From positions 821,569,688-821,633,687 of the forward strand of contig NC_056750.1 in NCBI RefSeq assembly GCF_019279795.1: DNA of 64,000 nucleotides, read 5' to 3'. A program made the translations under genes and the position numbers. Of this stretch, positions 20,661-32,440 are shown piece by piece. Source of the stretch: Protopterus annectens (taxonomy: Eukaryota; Chordata; Ceratodontiformes; Protopteridae). Position 1 is the stretch's first letter. Each line of letters opens with the position of its first letter. A model generated the notes under the pieces. The model made no database searches. It was not told the DNA's origin and was given only the letters and a program-made list of their open reading frames with translations.

Positions 20661-23270
20661 GTGAAGAGCACTTCTGGCTGACATCAAAGATTGAAATAAT
20701 AGTCATTTCATGAACTTTAATTTTTTTCTTTGACTTAGGAATGGGGTCCATTCCCATCACGTATTGGAAACCCAAAAGATATGGAGAAACTAAAAGTGAA
20801 AGAAGCTGCATGTGTGTGTTTTTCCTTGCTGCAAAATAATTGCAGCTGTAGTCACCAATACATTACTCTTTTAGGCTAATTTTTTCAGTCCAAGTTTATT
20901 GTTCTTTGACAAAATATGTTCCGAAGGAAGAAGGAGTTTGATTTGTACACATTAAGATTTAACATTCTGTGAGGTTATTATTTTTTCTGACCTGTTAACA
21001 CTTTAATTTCTCAGAGGAATATTACCCAGTTTATACGTAGAACTGACATCCATTTCTTCTGGGTATTACTGTTTGATCTACATTCTTATTGTGAGAAAAA
21101 TATGCAAATACTACTAGATAACCAAGAAGCCCTTGTTTGCAGCTAGAAAAAAAACTTTTGAATTGTTCATGGCTTCATGCACTCCGTTTTAGTCACTTTA
21201 TCACATATTGCCACATTCTACCCAGACCCCGTGAGCAAAAATGGGGAAAAGGGGTTGTGCATGGATGGATGAATACATCAAAAGAGTGACTGGGTTATTG
21301 CACAGAAGTACATGAAGGAAGAATGAATAAATGCAATCGATAAACATCAACACTAGGTAATACACAACAGCATACACAATCATATTAACAATAATAATAA
21401 CAACAATAATCATTGCCATCAATGTTGCTAATATTTTATTTATCAAAAACACTTCATTCCTGCTATGGAGACCTGGGATTTGATAGAATTCATTTGTTTG
21501 CAAGAAGTTCAGGGATGGCAAATGAGTTGTGTTATTTGCTTGACTGTGTGGCAGCTTCCATTGCACTCACTGCTCACCTACTTCCAACCCTGAAACTCAA
21601 CAATGTGTTCCTGGATGAAAAAAAAACACAGGCACTTAACTAGGCATGTAGCAGGACCAAAAAGAAGAAAAAAGAGATGTCAGAAAGCCAAGAGTGGAAG
21701 TGTTCTGTGGCAAGGAGAAAGAACTGAGCAGGCCAGGAAGGAGGAGTTAGGAGGGTTAGGGGGAGGAGTTAGGAGTGTTAGGGTAGAGGGAAAAGAACAG
21801 TACAGGTGAGGAAAGTGGTGTTATGAGAGTTAAGGTAGAAGGCAGAGGGGAAAGAACAGGAAAGAGCAATGCAAGTCAGGAAAGTGACATTAGTAGAGGT
21901 ACGGCAGTGAGGAAACAGTGCAGGCCAGTGTTAGCTGCGCCATGTAAGCAGGATGCAGCAGCAGCAGCATTTTGCTTTAAGAAGCTAAGAGGTGGAAGAG
22001 GATGGGGGTTCTGAAGTATGCAGGAAATTCAGAAGAGATTACATTGCAGTAGGTTGGCTAGTTAGGGAACAAACAATAAGAGGGAATGACGGGAAGTAGC
22101 CACTAGGTGGGAGGGAGATTGGACTAAGAGGAGAAAAAGAGTTTGCAGGGACAAATATAGAGGCTTCAGAAGACAAAGGGGACAGTTGAGATAGCATAGG
22201 GATGCACTGTAGGCAGAAATGAAGCAGGAAGATAGTGGAAGCTAAGAGTGACAGTAACTACAACCAGGAGAGGTCAGCAAAACTGTTGAGGAGCCAGATG
22301 GCATACACGATGAAATAGTATAAACAGATGAACGAAGAGCAAATGAGAATATGCGGTCAAATGTTATCACTGTTGGGACAGTAGGAGGGAAGTAGAAAGT
22401 GGGAAGACTCAGTCTGAACAGAAACAAAATATGCTCAGTGAAAGCAGATAGCTGGGGAAGAAATAATTTAGGAAGACAGGTGGGCTTGATCTTTATTTAT
22501 TAGGAGCAGAGGTAGTTCTGCAGGTAGGAACTCAGCAAGAAGGGATATTAAGTAGGGAAGTTGTGTTTAAGAATAAGAATTTAAAGGGGTGGAAAAATGT
22601 CTTAAAACTTACCCTAAGCAAGATAGGCTTTGTAGTGACAAAATGAGTCACACGTGAAGGATTGGATCCACATACAGTGGTCCCAATGACCTAATGAAGG
22701 GAAATGTGAAAGAAACAATACAGATGATCATGGAGACTGTAAACTTAAGTAGGGGTTTGGAACATGCTGCAGTACAGTCAGAAGTCCTGAGCGGCAGCTG
22801 TCCCATGAAAGAGAGAGAGCAAGACCAAACACTTTATCTAATGGATTATGGAATGGTAGGGAGAAGGGGACTAGTGTTAGCAGGTGACCAAGGAGGACTG
22901 AGCAGAATGAAGTGCTATTTAGGAAGGACAAGCCTCATCTCAGCCTGCAGGGGCTGAGCTGCTGAAAGAGATGATGGAAATTAAATTTTGATTGTTGCAT
23001 CATTGAACTAAGATGGAAGGAGCAGGGAAACAGCATTGCTTCAAGGAGGCAATATCAAAATGACAGGATGTAAGAGGTAAGTTGTGGAGGAATAAGGAAG
23101 CAGACCAAAGGACAGGAAATGGTTGATGCTAGAGAAGGTAAAGGATGAACTAGGTAAATAGTGTAGGTAACAGAAAATGAGTGAGGAAAGTTGCAAAAAA
23201 GCAAAAAAGGCAACAGGATGGGAAGCATCATGTAAAACAGGGAAAACGGGAGAAAGGAAAGTAATGGAGT
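20661..23270. other. No gene seen; purine-rich upper strand from about 21,640
   Basis: About 2.6 kb without a recognisable gene. From 21,640 the plus strand is strikingly A/G-rich (AGGAAAG-type runs). Small open frames (for example plus 21,823-22,014 and 22,694-22,957) reflect this composition and show no family motif. It could be a transposon 5' region on the minus strand, which would then be C/T-rich like the L2 5' regions here, but I could not align it to any. Confidence 0.45.
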
Positions 23271-23273
23271 AGA

Positions 23274-23630
23274 AAATGCCAGGGGAAATAGAGGAAAGGG
23301 GTGACAAACAGATGACTGAGCTAGACTGCATGATAAAGGAAAATGCCAGGGGAGATAGAGGAAAGGGGTGACAAACAGATGACTGAGCTAGACTGCATGA
23401 TAAAGGAAAATGCCAGGGGAAATAGAGGAAAGGGGTGACAAACAGATGACTGAGCTAGACTGCATGATAAAGGAAAATGCCAGGGGAAATAGAGGAAAGG
23501 GGTGACAAACAGATGACTGAGCTAGACTGCATGATAAAGGAAAATGCCAGGGGAAATAGAGGAAAGGGGTGACAAACAGATGACTGAGCTAGACTGCATG
23601 ATAAAGGAAAATGGCAGGGGAGACAGAAGA
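23274..23630 (+). repeat. 67-bp tandem repeat (about 5 units)
   Basis: The unit starts AGGGGAAATAGAGGAAAGGG and recurs at 23,281, 23,348, 23,415, 23,482, 23,549 and (diverged) 23,616, a constant 67-bp step. Units are almost identical except AGATAG/AAATAG and a diverged last unit. It lies in the purine-rich block. No coding role is apparent: 67 is not a multiple of three. Confidence 0.93.
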
Positions 23631-24356
23631 GAGTGTGGATGGCGGGGACCAGCTGAAGAATGCACTTGAAGATAGTTGGTCTAGGTCATTCACAGCATTA
23701 CAAAAACACAGGGCTGGAAGCAGTAGCATGCAACAATGAGAAAGCCACATTTAAGGTAACTTGAACAAAGGTCAGTGACTAGAAGAGCTGAGACATGGAA
23801 ACTGCAGGACGGCAGGGGTGTTGCAGTGCAATGCCAGGGAAGGATCACTGAAGAACGTTATAGGAGATGGTGAGATCAGATTATTGAAGATTAGAAAATG
23901 GGAAAGAAACAGTTGAAGAAGGAGGAGATGCATCCAACTGTCATCTTCTTGGCAATAATATGCTCAGAAGAAAACGGAACATTTGCTACACTGGTACCCT
24001 CTACAGATCATACAGTGCCAGAACCAAAGATATCGAGCTGAACAACACAGGATTACAGAATGCCTATGTAAGAAAAAGGAAGCCATGATGAGAAACCTAA
24101 ATCTGCTGGAGTAGACTAGAGCATACAATCATCAAGAGCGAGCGCAGAAAACACTGAATTAAAGTATACAGCCTATGAAAGTTCACATAGAAGATATCCA
24201 GTGAAACAACAAAAGGAAGAATTCAGTCTAGGTTCTATACAAAAAGGAAGTGAGGAAGCTACATGCATACTCCTTTGCAAAACACAACAATGTGGTGTGG
24301 TTCATGCTGGCAGTAGAAAAGGAGACCGCCCTAGTCAGAAATATTAGAATTTACTT
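23631..24356. other. No gene seen
   Basis: Continuation of the purine-rich block up to the target-site duplication of RTE copy 2. No motif is recognised. Confidence 0.5.
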
Positions 24357-24369
24357 TTGCAGGAATTCT
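24357..24369. repeat. Target-site duplication, left copy (RTE copy 2)
   Basis: TTGCAGGAATTCT, identical to 27,625-27,637, brackets the second RTE element. Confidence 0.9.
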
Positions 24370-24731
24370 AACCCAGCCACTGGGCATGCAAAAGCCAGTG
24401 CATTTCTTCGTGCCAATACCAAGCCCGGATAAATGGGGAGGGTTATGTCAGGAAGGGCATCCGGTGTAAAACCTCTTCCAAATAACATATCCAGACAACG
24501 ATATAGATCTCCATACCAGATCGGTCGAGTCCCGGGTTAACAATGACTGCCACCAGTACTGTTAGCCAACAGGGTACTAGCAGAAATTGGGCTACTGTTG
24601 GGCGAAGGAGAAGAAAAGGGGAAGGCATGCCCGAAAGCAGAAAGAAAGGAGGAGGAAGATTAGGAGTGTAGTAGTGAGGGTAGGAACTTTGAATGTTGGC
24701 AGTATAACTGGCATAGAGAGAGCTAGCTGAT

Positions 24732-25353
24732 ATGATGGAGAGAAGGAAACTTGATATATTTTGTGTGCAAGAGACCAGATGGAAGGGGAGTAAGGCCAGG
24801 TGTATAGGAGGCAGGTTCAAATTGTTCTTCTATCATGGTGTGAATGGGAGGACAAATGGGGTAGGGGTTATCCTGAAGGAACAGTATGCCAAGAGTGTTT
24901 TGGAGGTGAAAAGAGTGTCGGATAGAGTGATGTTTATTCAACTGGAAATTGATGGCGTAATGATGAATGTTAGTGCATGTGCTTTGCAAGTTGGGTGTGC
25001 AATGGATGAGAAAGAGAAATTTTGGAGCGAGTTGGATGAAGTGGTGATGACTGTACCCAAGTGTGAGAGACTGGTGATTGGAGTGGATTTCAATGGGCAT
25101 GTTGGTGAAGGGGAACAGAAGGGATGAGGAAGTGATGGGCAGGTATGGTGTTAAGGAAAGGAATGCAGAAGGTCAGATGATGGTGGATTTTTTGAAAAGG
25201 ATGGACATGGCTATGGTGAATATGTATTTTAAGAAGAGGGAGGAGCATAGAGTGATGTACAAGAGTGGAGGAAGATGCAGACAGGTGGAGTATATCAGGA
25301 GGGCCAGTCTGAAAGAGAGTGGAGATTGTAAAGTGGTGGCAGGGAAATTGTAG
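24732..25353 (+). pseudogene. RTE copy 2 endonuclease domain
   Basis: Frames 24,732-25,127 and 25,078-25,353 encode MMERRKLDIFCVQETRWKG, FYHGVNGRTNGVGVIL, ALQVGCAMDEKEKFW, then DFNGHVGE and EHRVMYKSGGRCRQVEYI. The overlap of the two frames near 25,110 marks one indel (GVDFNGHVGEG in one frame, MEWISMGMLVKG in the other). VDYILC is altered to VEYIRR, which would remove a conserved catalytic Asp. After 25,353 the linker region is present but full of stops. Confidence 0.85.
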
Positions 25354-25960
25354 TTAGGCAACATAGAATGGTCATTTGTAGGATGATGATGGTGATCAAG
25401 CAGAGGAGTACAAGTGTGAGACCAGTGCCAAGGATGAAATGGTGGAAGTTGAAAAAGGGTGATTGTGAAGTGGAGTTCAAGGAAGAGTTAAAACAGGCAC
25501 TGGGGACAGTGAAGAGTTACCAAATAGCTGGGTAACTACAACAGAGAGGGTAAGGGAGACAGCTAGAAACTAAAGGTGCTTGGTGTGACATCTGGACAGG
25601 CAATGGAGGACAAGGAGACCTGGTGGTGAAATGAGGAAGTACAGGAGAGTATACAGAGGAAGAGGCTGGTGAAGAAGTGGGATTGTCAGAGAGATGAAGA
25701 AAGTAGACAGGAGTATAAGGAGATGAGGAGCATAGCAATGAGAGAGGTGGAGAAGGCTAAGGATAAGGCATATGAAGAGGTGTATGAAAGACTGGACACT
25801 AAGGAGGGAGAAAAGGACCTGTACCGATTGGCTAGACAGAGGGACTGAGCTGGGAAAGATGTGTGGCAGGTAAGGGTGATAAAGGATAGTGAGGGAAACA
25901 TACTCACAAGTGAGGAGAGTGTGTTGAACAGATGGAAAGAGTACTTTGAGAGGCTGATAA

Positions 25961-27596
25961 ATGAAGAGAAAGAGAAGGTTGGATGATGTTGGGATAGTGA
26001 ATCAGGAAGTGAAACAGATTAGCAAGGAGGAAGTAAGGACAGCTATGAAGAGGATGAAGAATGGAAAGGCTGTTGGTCCAGATGACATACCAGTGGAAGC
26101 ACAGAGGTGCTTAAGAGAAATGACAGTGGAGATTTTAACCAGATTTTTTTAATGAAATCTTGGAAAGTTAGAGGATGCCTGAGGAGTGGAGTAACTTGTA
26201 ACATATAGTTATTAAGTATGTACTGGAGCTTTTCTCCCCTGGCCTCTACTGAAAAAGGGCTTTGGCTCAGCCAGACACTCCCGGTCAACAAATGTAAAAT
26301 AAAATAAAATAAATAAAATAAATTTTGGTACCGATTTTTAAGAATAAGGGTGATGTGCAGAGCTGTCGTAACTACAGAGGGATAAAACTGATCAGTTACA
26401 GCTTGAAGTTTTGGGAAAGAGTAGTGGAAGCTAGGTTAAGAAGGGAGGTAATGATTAGTGATCAGCAGTATGGTTTCATGCCAGGAAAGAGCACTACAGA
26501 TGTAATGTTTGCTCTGAGAGTGTTAATGGAGAATTATAGAGAAGGTCAAAAAGGAGTTGCATTGTGTCTTTGTGGACTTGGAGAAAGCATATGATAGGGT
26601 GCCTAGAGAGGAGTTGTGGTATTGTATGAGGAAGCCGGGAGTGGCAGAGTAGTATGTAAGAGTAGTACAGGATATGTATGAGGGTAATGTGACAGTGGTG
26701 AGGTCTGCAGTGGGAATGACAGATGTGTTTAAGGTGGAGGTGAGATTACATCAAGGATCGTCTCTGAGCCCTTGCTTAATTGCAATGGTGATGGACAGGT
26801 TGACAGACAAGATCAGACAGGAGGCCCCATGGACTATGATGTTCGCAGATGACATTGTGATCTGTAGTAGGAGTAGGGACCAGGATGAGAATACCCTGGA
26901 GAGGTGGAGTTATGCTCTAGAGAGGTGAAGAATGAAGGTCAGCAGGACTAAGACAGAATATATGTGTGTGAATGAGAGGGGGATAGAGGAATGGTGAGGA
27001 TGCAGGGAGTAGAGCTGGTGAAGATGGATATGTTTAAGTACTTGGGATTAACAGTACAGAGTAATGGTGAGTGTGGAAGAGAGGTGAAGAAGAGAGTACA
27101 GGCAGGGTGGAATGGGTGGAGAAGAGTGTCAGGAGTGATATGTGACAGACGGGTACCAGTAAGAGTGAAAGGGAAGGTTTACAAAAGGGTAGTGAGACCA
27201 GCTATGTTGTATGGGTTGGATATTGTGGCATTGACAAAAAGGCAGGAGTCAGAACTGGAAGTGGCAGAGTTAAAGATGTTAAGATTTGTACTCTGTGTGA
27301 CAAGGATGGACAGGATTAGAAATCAGTATACTATAGGGTCAGCTCAGGTTGGACAGTTTGGAGACAAAGTCAGAGAGGCGAGATTGCATTGGTTTGGACA
27401 TGTGCTGAGGAGGGATGCTGGGTATATTGGGAAAAGGATGCTAAGGATGGATCTGCCACGTAAGAGGAAAATAGGAAGGCCTAAGATAAGGTTTATGGAT
27501 GTGGTGAGAGAGGACATGCATGTGGTTGGTGTGACACAGCAATATGCAGAGGACAGGAAGAAATGGAAACAGATGATCCATTGTGGTGACATCTAA
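25961..27596 (+). pseudogene. RTE copy 2 reverse transcriptase domain
   Basis: RT motifs spread over several frames: VGPDDIP (25,961-26,152), then after the inserted L2 tail VPIFKNKGDVQSCRNYRGIK and QYGFMPGKSTTDVMF (26,325-26,594), HQGSSLSPCLIA and MMFADDIVICS (26,674-26,928), and the C-terminal FGHVLRRDAGYIGKRML, ending at 27,596 just before the 3' end. The FADD pair is intact and the box is one residue longer than in copy 1. Frame breaks near 26,590, 26,650 and 26,930 make it non-functional. Confidence 0.87.
26200..26323 (+). mobile_element. L2-like LINE 3' tail inserted in RTE copy 2
   Basis: About 125 bp absent from RTE copy 1 at the matching place. It contains GGAGCTTTTCTCCCC, GGCCTCTACTGAAAA and a terminal (AAAAT/AAAT)n, the same 3' end found after both long L2-like elements here (46,193-46,260 and 60,993-61,085). 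It is a severely 5'-truncated insertion. A clear target duplication could not be read because the site is A/T-rich. Confidence 0.82.
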
Positions 27597-27624
27597 TGGG
27601 AACAGCCGAAAGAGAAGATGACTA

Positions 27625-27637
27625 TTGCAGGAATTCT
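27625..27637. repeat. Target-site duplication, right copy (RTE copy 2)
   Basis: TTGCAGGAATTCT, identical to 24,357-24,369. Confidence 0.9.
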
Positions 27638-27895
27638 GACTATTCAAAGACAGAGAAGTCAGTAGATGACAGTCTAAAGTAAAAAAGGCAAGAGGTCCTG
27701 GAAAATGGCTATAATTAAGGAAGCATATTAGTGAAGAACTGCAGAGTGCATTAAACAAATCTACTTTTGTGTATTAAAAATAAATTAAGATTAAGAAGGA
27801 TTTCAGAACCAAAGAAGAGGAGGACATTGGTATGGTTGACTAAGGATATGAAAACAACTATTAAAAACAATAAGAACAAATAGGAATGGAGGGGC
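27638..27895 (+). other. LINE-like linker remnant beside the 65-bp satellite
   Basis: Mostly unremarkable, but 27,808-27,884 reads EPKKRRTLVWLTKDMKTTIK then NNKNK, similar in character to the basic region between endonuclease and RT of CR1/L2 LINEs (a VWLTK-type motif followed by Lys-rich helix). It runs directly into the first satellite unit. Family is uncertain. Confidence 0.4.
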
Positions 27896-30800
27896 ACATG
27901 GAAAACCATTGTAGAAGAGTTATATGGCAGTCAGAAACATTGCAGAAAAATACATCAGTCAGATGGAAAACCATTGTAGAAAAGTTATGTGGGAGTCAGA
28001 AACATTGCAGAAAAATACATCAGTCACATGGAAAACCATTGTAGAAGAGTTACGTGGCAGTCAGAAACATTGCAGAAAAATACATCAGTCACATGGAAAA
28101 CCATTGTAGAAGAGCTACGTGGCAGTCAGAAACATTGCAGAAAAATACATCGGTCACATGGAAAACCATTGCAGAAGAGTTATGTGGCAGTCAGAAACAT
28201 TGCAGAAAAATACATCAGTCACATGGAAAACCATTGTAGAAGAGTTACGTGGCAGTCAGAAACATTGCAGAAAAATACATCAGTCACAAGGAAAACCATT
28301 GTAGAAGAGTTACGTGGCAGTCAGAAACATTGCAGAAAAATACATCAGTCACATGGAAAACTATTGCAGAAGAGTTATGTGGCAGTCAGAAACATTGCAG
28401 AAAAATACATCAGTCACAAGGAAAACCATTGTAGAAGAGTTACGTGGCAGTCAGAAACATTGCAGAAAAATACATCAGTCACATGGAAAACTATTGCAGA
28501 AGAGTTATGTGGCAGTCAGAAACATTGCAGAAAAATACATCAGTCACATGGAAAACCATTGTAGAAGAGTTATGTGGCAGTCAGAAACATTGCAGAAAAA
28601 TACATCAGTCACATGGAAAACTGTTGTAGAAGAGTTATGTGGCAGTCAGAAACATTGCAGAAAAATACATCAGTCACATGGAAAACTGTTGTAGAAGAGT
28701 TATGTGGCAGTCAGAAACATTGCAGAAAAATACATCAGTCACATGGAAAACTATTGCAGAAGAGTTATGTGGCAGTCAGAAACATTGCAGAAAAATACAT
28801 CTGTCACATGGAAAACCATTGTAGAAGAGTTATGTGGCAGTCAGAAACATTGCAGAAAAATACATCAGTCACATGGAAAACCATTGTAGAAGAGTTATGT
28901 GGCAGTCAGAAACATTGCAGAAAAATACATCAGTCACATGGAAAACTGTTGTAGAAGAGTTATGTGGCAGTCAGAAACATTGCAGAAAAATACATCAGTC
29001 ACATGGAAAACCATTGTAGAAGAGTTACGTGGCAGTCAGAAACATTGCAGAAAAATACATCAGTCACATGGAAAACCATTGTAGAAGAGTTACGTGGCAG
29101 TCAGAAACATTGCAGAAAAATACATCAATCACATGGAAAACCATTGCAGAAGAGTTACGTGGCAGTCAGAAACATTGCAGAAAAATACATCAGTCACATG
29201 GAAAACCATTGCAGAAGAGTTACGTGGCAGTCAGAAACATTGCAGAAAAATACATCAGTCACATGGAAAACCATTGTAGAAGAGTTATGTGGCAGTCAGA
29301 AACATTGCAGAAAAATACATCAGTCACATGGAAAACCATTGTAGAAGAGTTATGTGGCAGTCAGAAACATTGCAGAAAAATACATCAGTCACATGGAAAA
29401 CCATTGCAGAAGAGTTATGTGGCAGTCAGAAACATTGCAGAAAAATACATCAGTCACATGGAAAACCGTTGTAGAAGAGTTACGTGGCAGTCAGAAACAT
29501 TGCAAAATAAATACATCAGTCACATGGAAAACCGTTGTAGAAGAGTTACGTGGCAGTCAGAAACATTGCATAAAAATACATCAGTCACATGGAAAACCAT
29601 TGTAGAAGAGTTATGTGGCAGTCAGAAACATTGCAGAAAAATACATCAGTCACATGGAAAACCATTGTAGAAGAGTTACGTGGCAGTCAGAAACATTGCA
29701 GAAAAATACATCAGTCACATGGAAAACCATTGTAGAAGAGTTACGTGGCAGTCAGAAACATTGCATAAAAATACATCAGTCACATGGAAAACCATTGTAG
29801 AAGAGTTATGTGGCAGACAGAAACATTGCAAAATAAATACATCAGTCACATGGAAAACCGTTGTAGAAGAGTTACGTGGCAGTCAGAAACATTGCATAAA
29901 AATACATCAGTCACATGGAAAACCATTGTAGAAGAGTTACGTGGCAGTCAGAAACATTGCATAAAAATACATCAGTCACATGGAAAACCATTGTAGAAGA
30001 GTTATGTGGCAGTCAGAAACATTGCAGAAAAATACATCAGTCACATGGAAAACCATTGTAGAAGAGTTACGTGGCAGTCAGAAACATTGCAGAAAAATAC
30101 ATCAGTCACATGGAAAACCATTGTAGAAGAGTTACGTGGCAGTCAGAAACATTGCAAAATAAATACATCAGTCACATGGAAAACCATTGTAGAAGAGTTA
30201 TGTGGCAGTCAGAAACATTGCAGAAAAATACATCAGTCACATGGAAAACCATTGTAGAAGAGTTATGTGGCAGTCAGAAACATTGCAGAAAAATACATCA
30301 GTCACATGGAAAACCATTGTAGAAGAGTTACGTGGCAGTCAGAAACATTGCATAAAAATACATCAGTCACATGGAAAACCATTGTAGAAGAGTTATGTGG
30401 CAGTCAGAAACATTGCAGAAAAATACATCAGTCACATGGAAAACCATTGTAGAAGAGTTATGTGGCAGTCAGAAACATTGCAAAATAAATACATCAGTCA
30501 CATGGAAAACCGTTGTAGAAGAGTTACGTGGCAGTCAGAAACATTGCATAAAAATACATCAGTCACATGGAAAACCATTGTAGAAGAGTTATGTGGCAGT
30601 CAGAAACATTGCAGAAAAATACATCAGTCACATGGAAAACCATTGCAGAAGAGTTATGTGGCAGTCAGAAACATTGCAAAATAAATACATCAGTCACATG
30701 GAAAACCGTTGTAGAAGAGTTACGTGGCAGTCAGAAACATTGCAGAAAAATACATCAGTCACATGGAAAACCATTGTAGAAGAGTTATGTGGCAGTCAGA

Positions 30801-32327
30801 AACATTGCAGAAAAATACATCAGTCACATGGAAAACCATTGCAGAAGAGTTATGTGGCAGTCAGAAACATTGCAGAAAAATACATCAGTCACATGGAAAA
30901 CCATTGTAGAAGAGTTATGTGGCAGTCAGAAACATTGCAGAAAAATACATCAGTCACATGGAAAACCGTTGTAGAAGAGTTACGTGGCAGTCAGAAACAT
31001 TGCAAAATAAATACATCAGTCACATGGAAAACCGTTGTAGAAGAGTTACGTGGCAGTCAGAAACATTGCAGAAAAATACATCAGTCACATGGAAAACCAT
31101 TGTAGAAGAGTTACGTGGCAGTCAGAAACATTGCAGAAAAATACATCAGTCACATGGAAAACCATTGTAGAAGAGCTACGTGGCAGTCAGAAACATTGCA
31201 GAAAAATACATCAGTCACATGGAAAACCATTGTAGAAGAGTTATGTGGCAGTCAGAAACATTGCAGAAAAATACATCAGTCACATGGAAAACCATTGTAG
31301 AAGAGTTATGTGGCAGTCAGAAACATTGCAGAAAAATACATCAGTCACATGGAAAACCGTTGTAGAAGAGTTACGTGGCAGTCAGAAACATTGCAAAATA
31401 AATACATCAGTCACATGGAAAACCGTTGTAGAAGAGTTACGTGGCAGTCAGAAACATTGCATAAAAATACATCAGTCACATGGAAAACCATTGTAGAAGA
31501 GTTACGTGGCAGTCAGAAACATTGCAGAAAAATACATCAGTCACATGGAAAACCATTGTAGAAGAGTTATGTGGCAGTCAGAAACATTGCAGAAAAATAC
31601 ATCAGTCAGATGGAAAACCATTGTAGAAGAGTTATGTGGCAGTCAGAAACATTGCAAAATAAATACATCAGTCACATGGAAAACCGTTGTAGAAGAGTTA
31701 CGTGGCAGTCAGAAACATTGCATAAAAATACATCAGTCACATGGAAAACCATTGTAGAAGAGTTATGTGGCAGTCAGAAACATTGCATAAAAATACATCA
31801 GTCACATGGAAAACCATTGTAGAAGAGTTATGTGGCAGTCAGAAACATTGCATAAAAATACATCAGTCACATGGAAAACCATTGTAGAAGAGTTATGTGG
31901 CAGTCAGAAACATTGCATAAAAATACATCAGTCACATGGAAAACCGTTGTAGAAGAGTTATGTGGCAGTCAGAAACATTGCAGAAAAATACATCAGTCAC
32001 ATGGAAAACCATTGTAGAAGAGTTACGTGGCAGTCAGAAACATTGCATAAAAATACATCAGTCACATGGAAAACCATTGTAGAAGAGTTATGTGGCAGTC
32101 AGAAACATTGCAGAAAAATACATCAGTCACATGGAAAACCGTTGTAGAAGAGTTACGTGGCAGTCAGAAACATTGCAAAATAAATACATCAGTCACATGG
32201 AAAACCGTTGTAGAAGAGCTACGTGGCAGTCAGAAACATTGCAGAAAAATACATCAGTCACATGGAAAACCATTGTAGAAGAGTTATGTGGCAGTCAGAA
32301 ACATTGCAGAAAAATACATCAGTCAGA
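27896..32327 (+). repeat. 65-bp satellite with higher-order repeats (about 68 units)
   Basis: Unit of 65 bp starting ACATGGAAAACCATTGTAGA and ending CAGAAAAATACATCAGTC. Because 65 is not a multiple of three, many overlapping 61-codon frames appear; these are periodicity artefacts. Units vary at a few sites: TACGTGG/TATGTGG, CATTGTAG/CATTGCAG/CGTTGTAG, and GCAGAAAA/GCATAAAA/GCAAAATAAA. The last variant makes a 66-bp unit and occurs only after 29,500, at 29,503, 29,829, 30,155, 30,481, 30,677, 31,003, 31,394, 31,655 and 32,176. The spacing is often 326 bp, that is five-unit higher-order repeats. Confidence 0.95.
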
Positions 32328-32440
32328 GAGAAATGGAAAAAAGGCTGATAATGAATATGAATATAGAAAAAAAGTACATCTTTACATGCACAGGGCAAAT
32401 AAAAATATCGTAAGAGCAGAATTACATAGAGATTAAGTGA
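32328..32440 (+). other. LINE-like linker remnant after the satellite
   Basis: The frame leaving the last satellite unit reads ERNGKKADNEYEYRKKVHLY then MHRANKNIVRAELHRD and a stop. A basic, helix-like stretch of this kind is typical of the endonuclease-RT linker of CR1/L2 LINEs, so the satellite may have grown inside such a linker. Identity is not certain. Confidence 0.35.

Larger units (their letters stand above)
24370..27624 (+). mobile_element. RTE-clade LINE, full-length copy 2
   Basis: Plus-strand sister of the element at 2111-5265. It starts at CCCAGCCACTGGG (24,372) and has the same 5' untranslated region and the same 3' end (AACAGCCGAAAGAGAAGATG, with the ATG-rich tail shortened). 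Length is 3255 bp including a foreign 3' L2 tail of about 125 bp at 26,200-26,323, so the element alone is about 3.13 kb, the same as copy 1. It is flanked by a perfect 13-bp duplication. It is more decayed than copy 1, with at least six frame breaks. Confidence 0.92.

Noticed and set aside
20206..20811. A 201-codon minus-strand frame as a membrane protein
   Set aside because: It is the antisense of the RLE-LINE endonuclease coding region; hydrophobicity follows from reading that sequence backwards.
27924..32436. Dozens of overlapping 61- to 213-codon frames (VRNIAEKYISHMENHCRR)
   Set aside because: All are frame-shifted readings of the 65-bp satellite, whose length is not a multiple of three.
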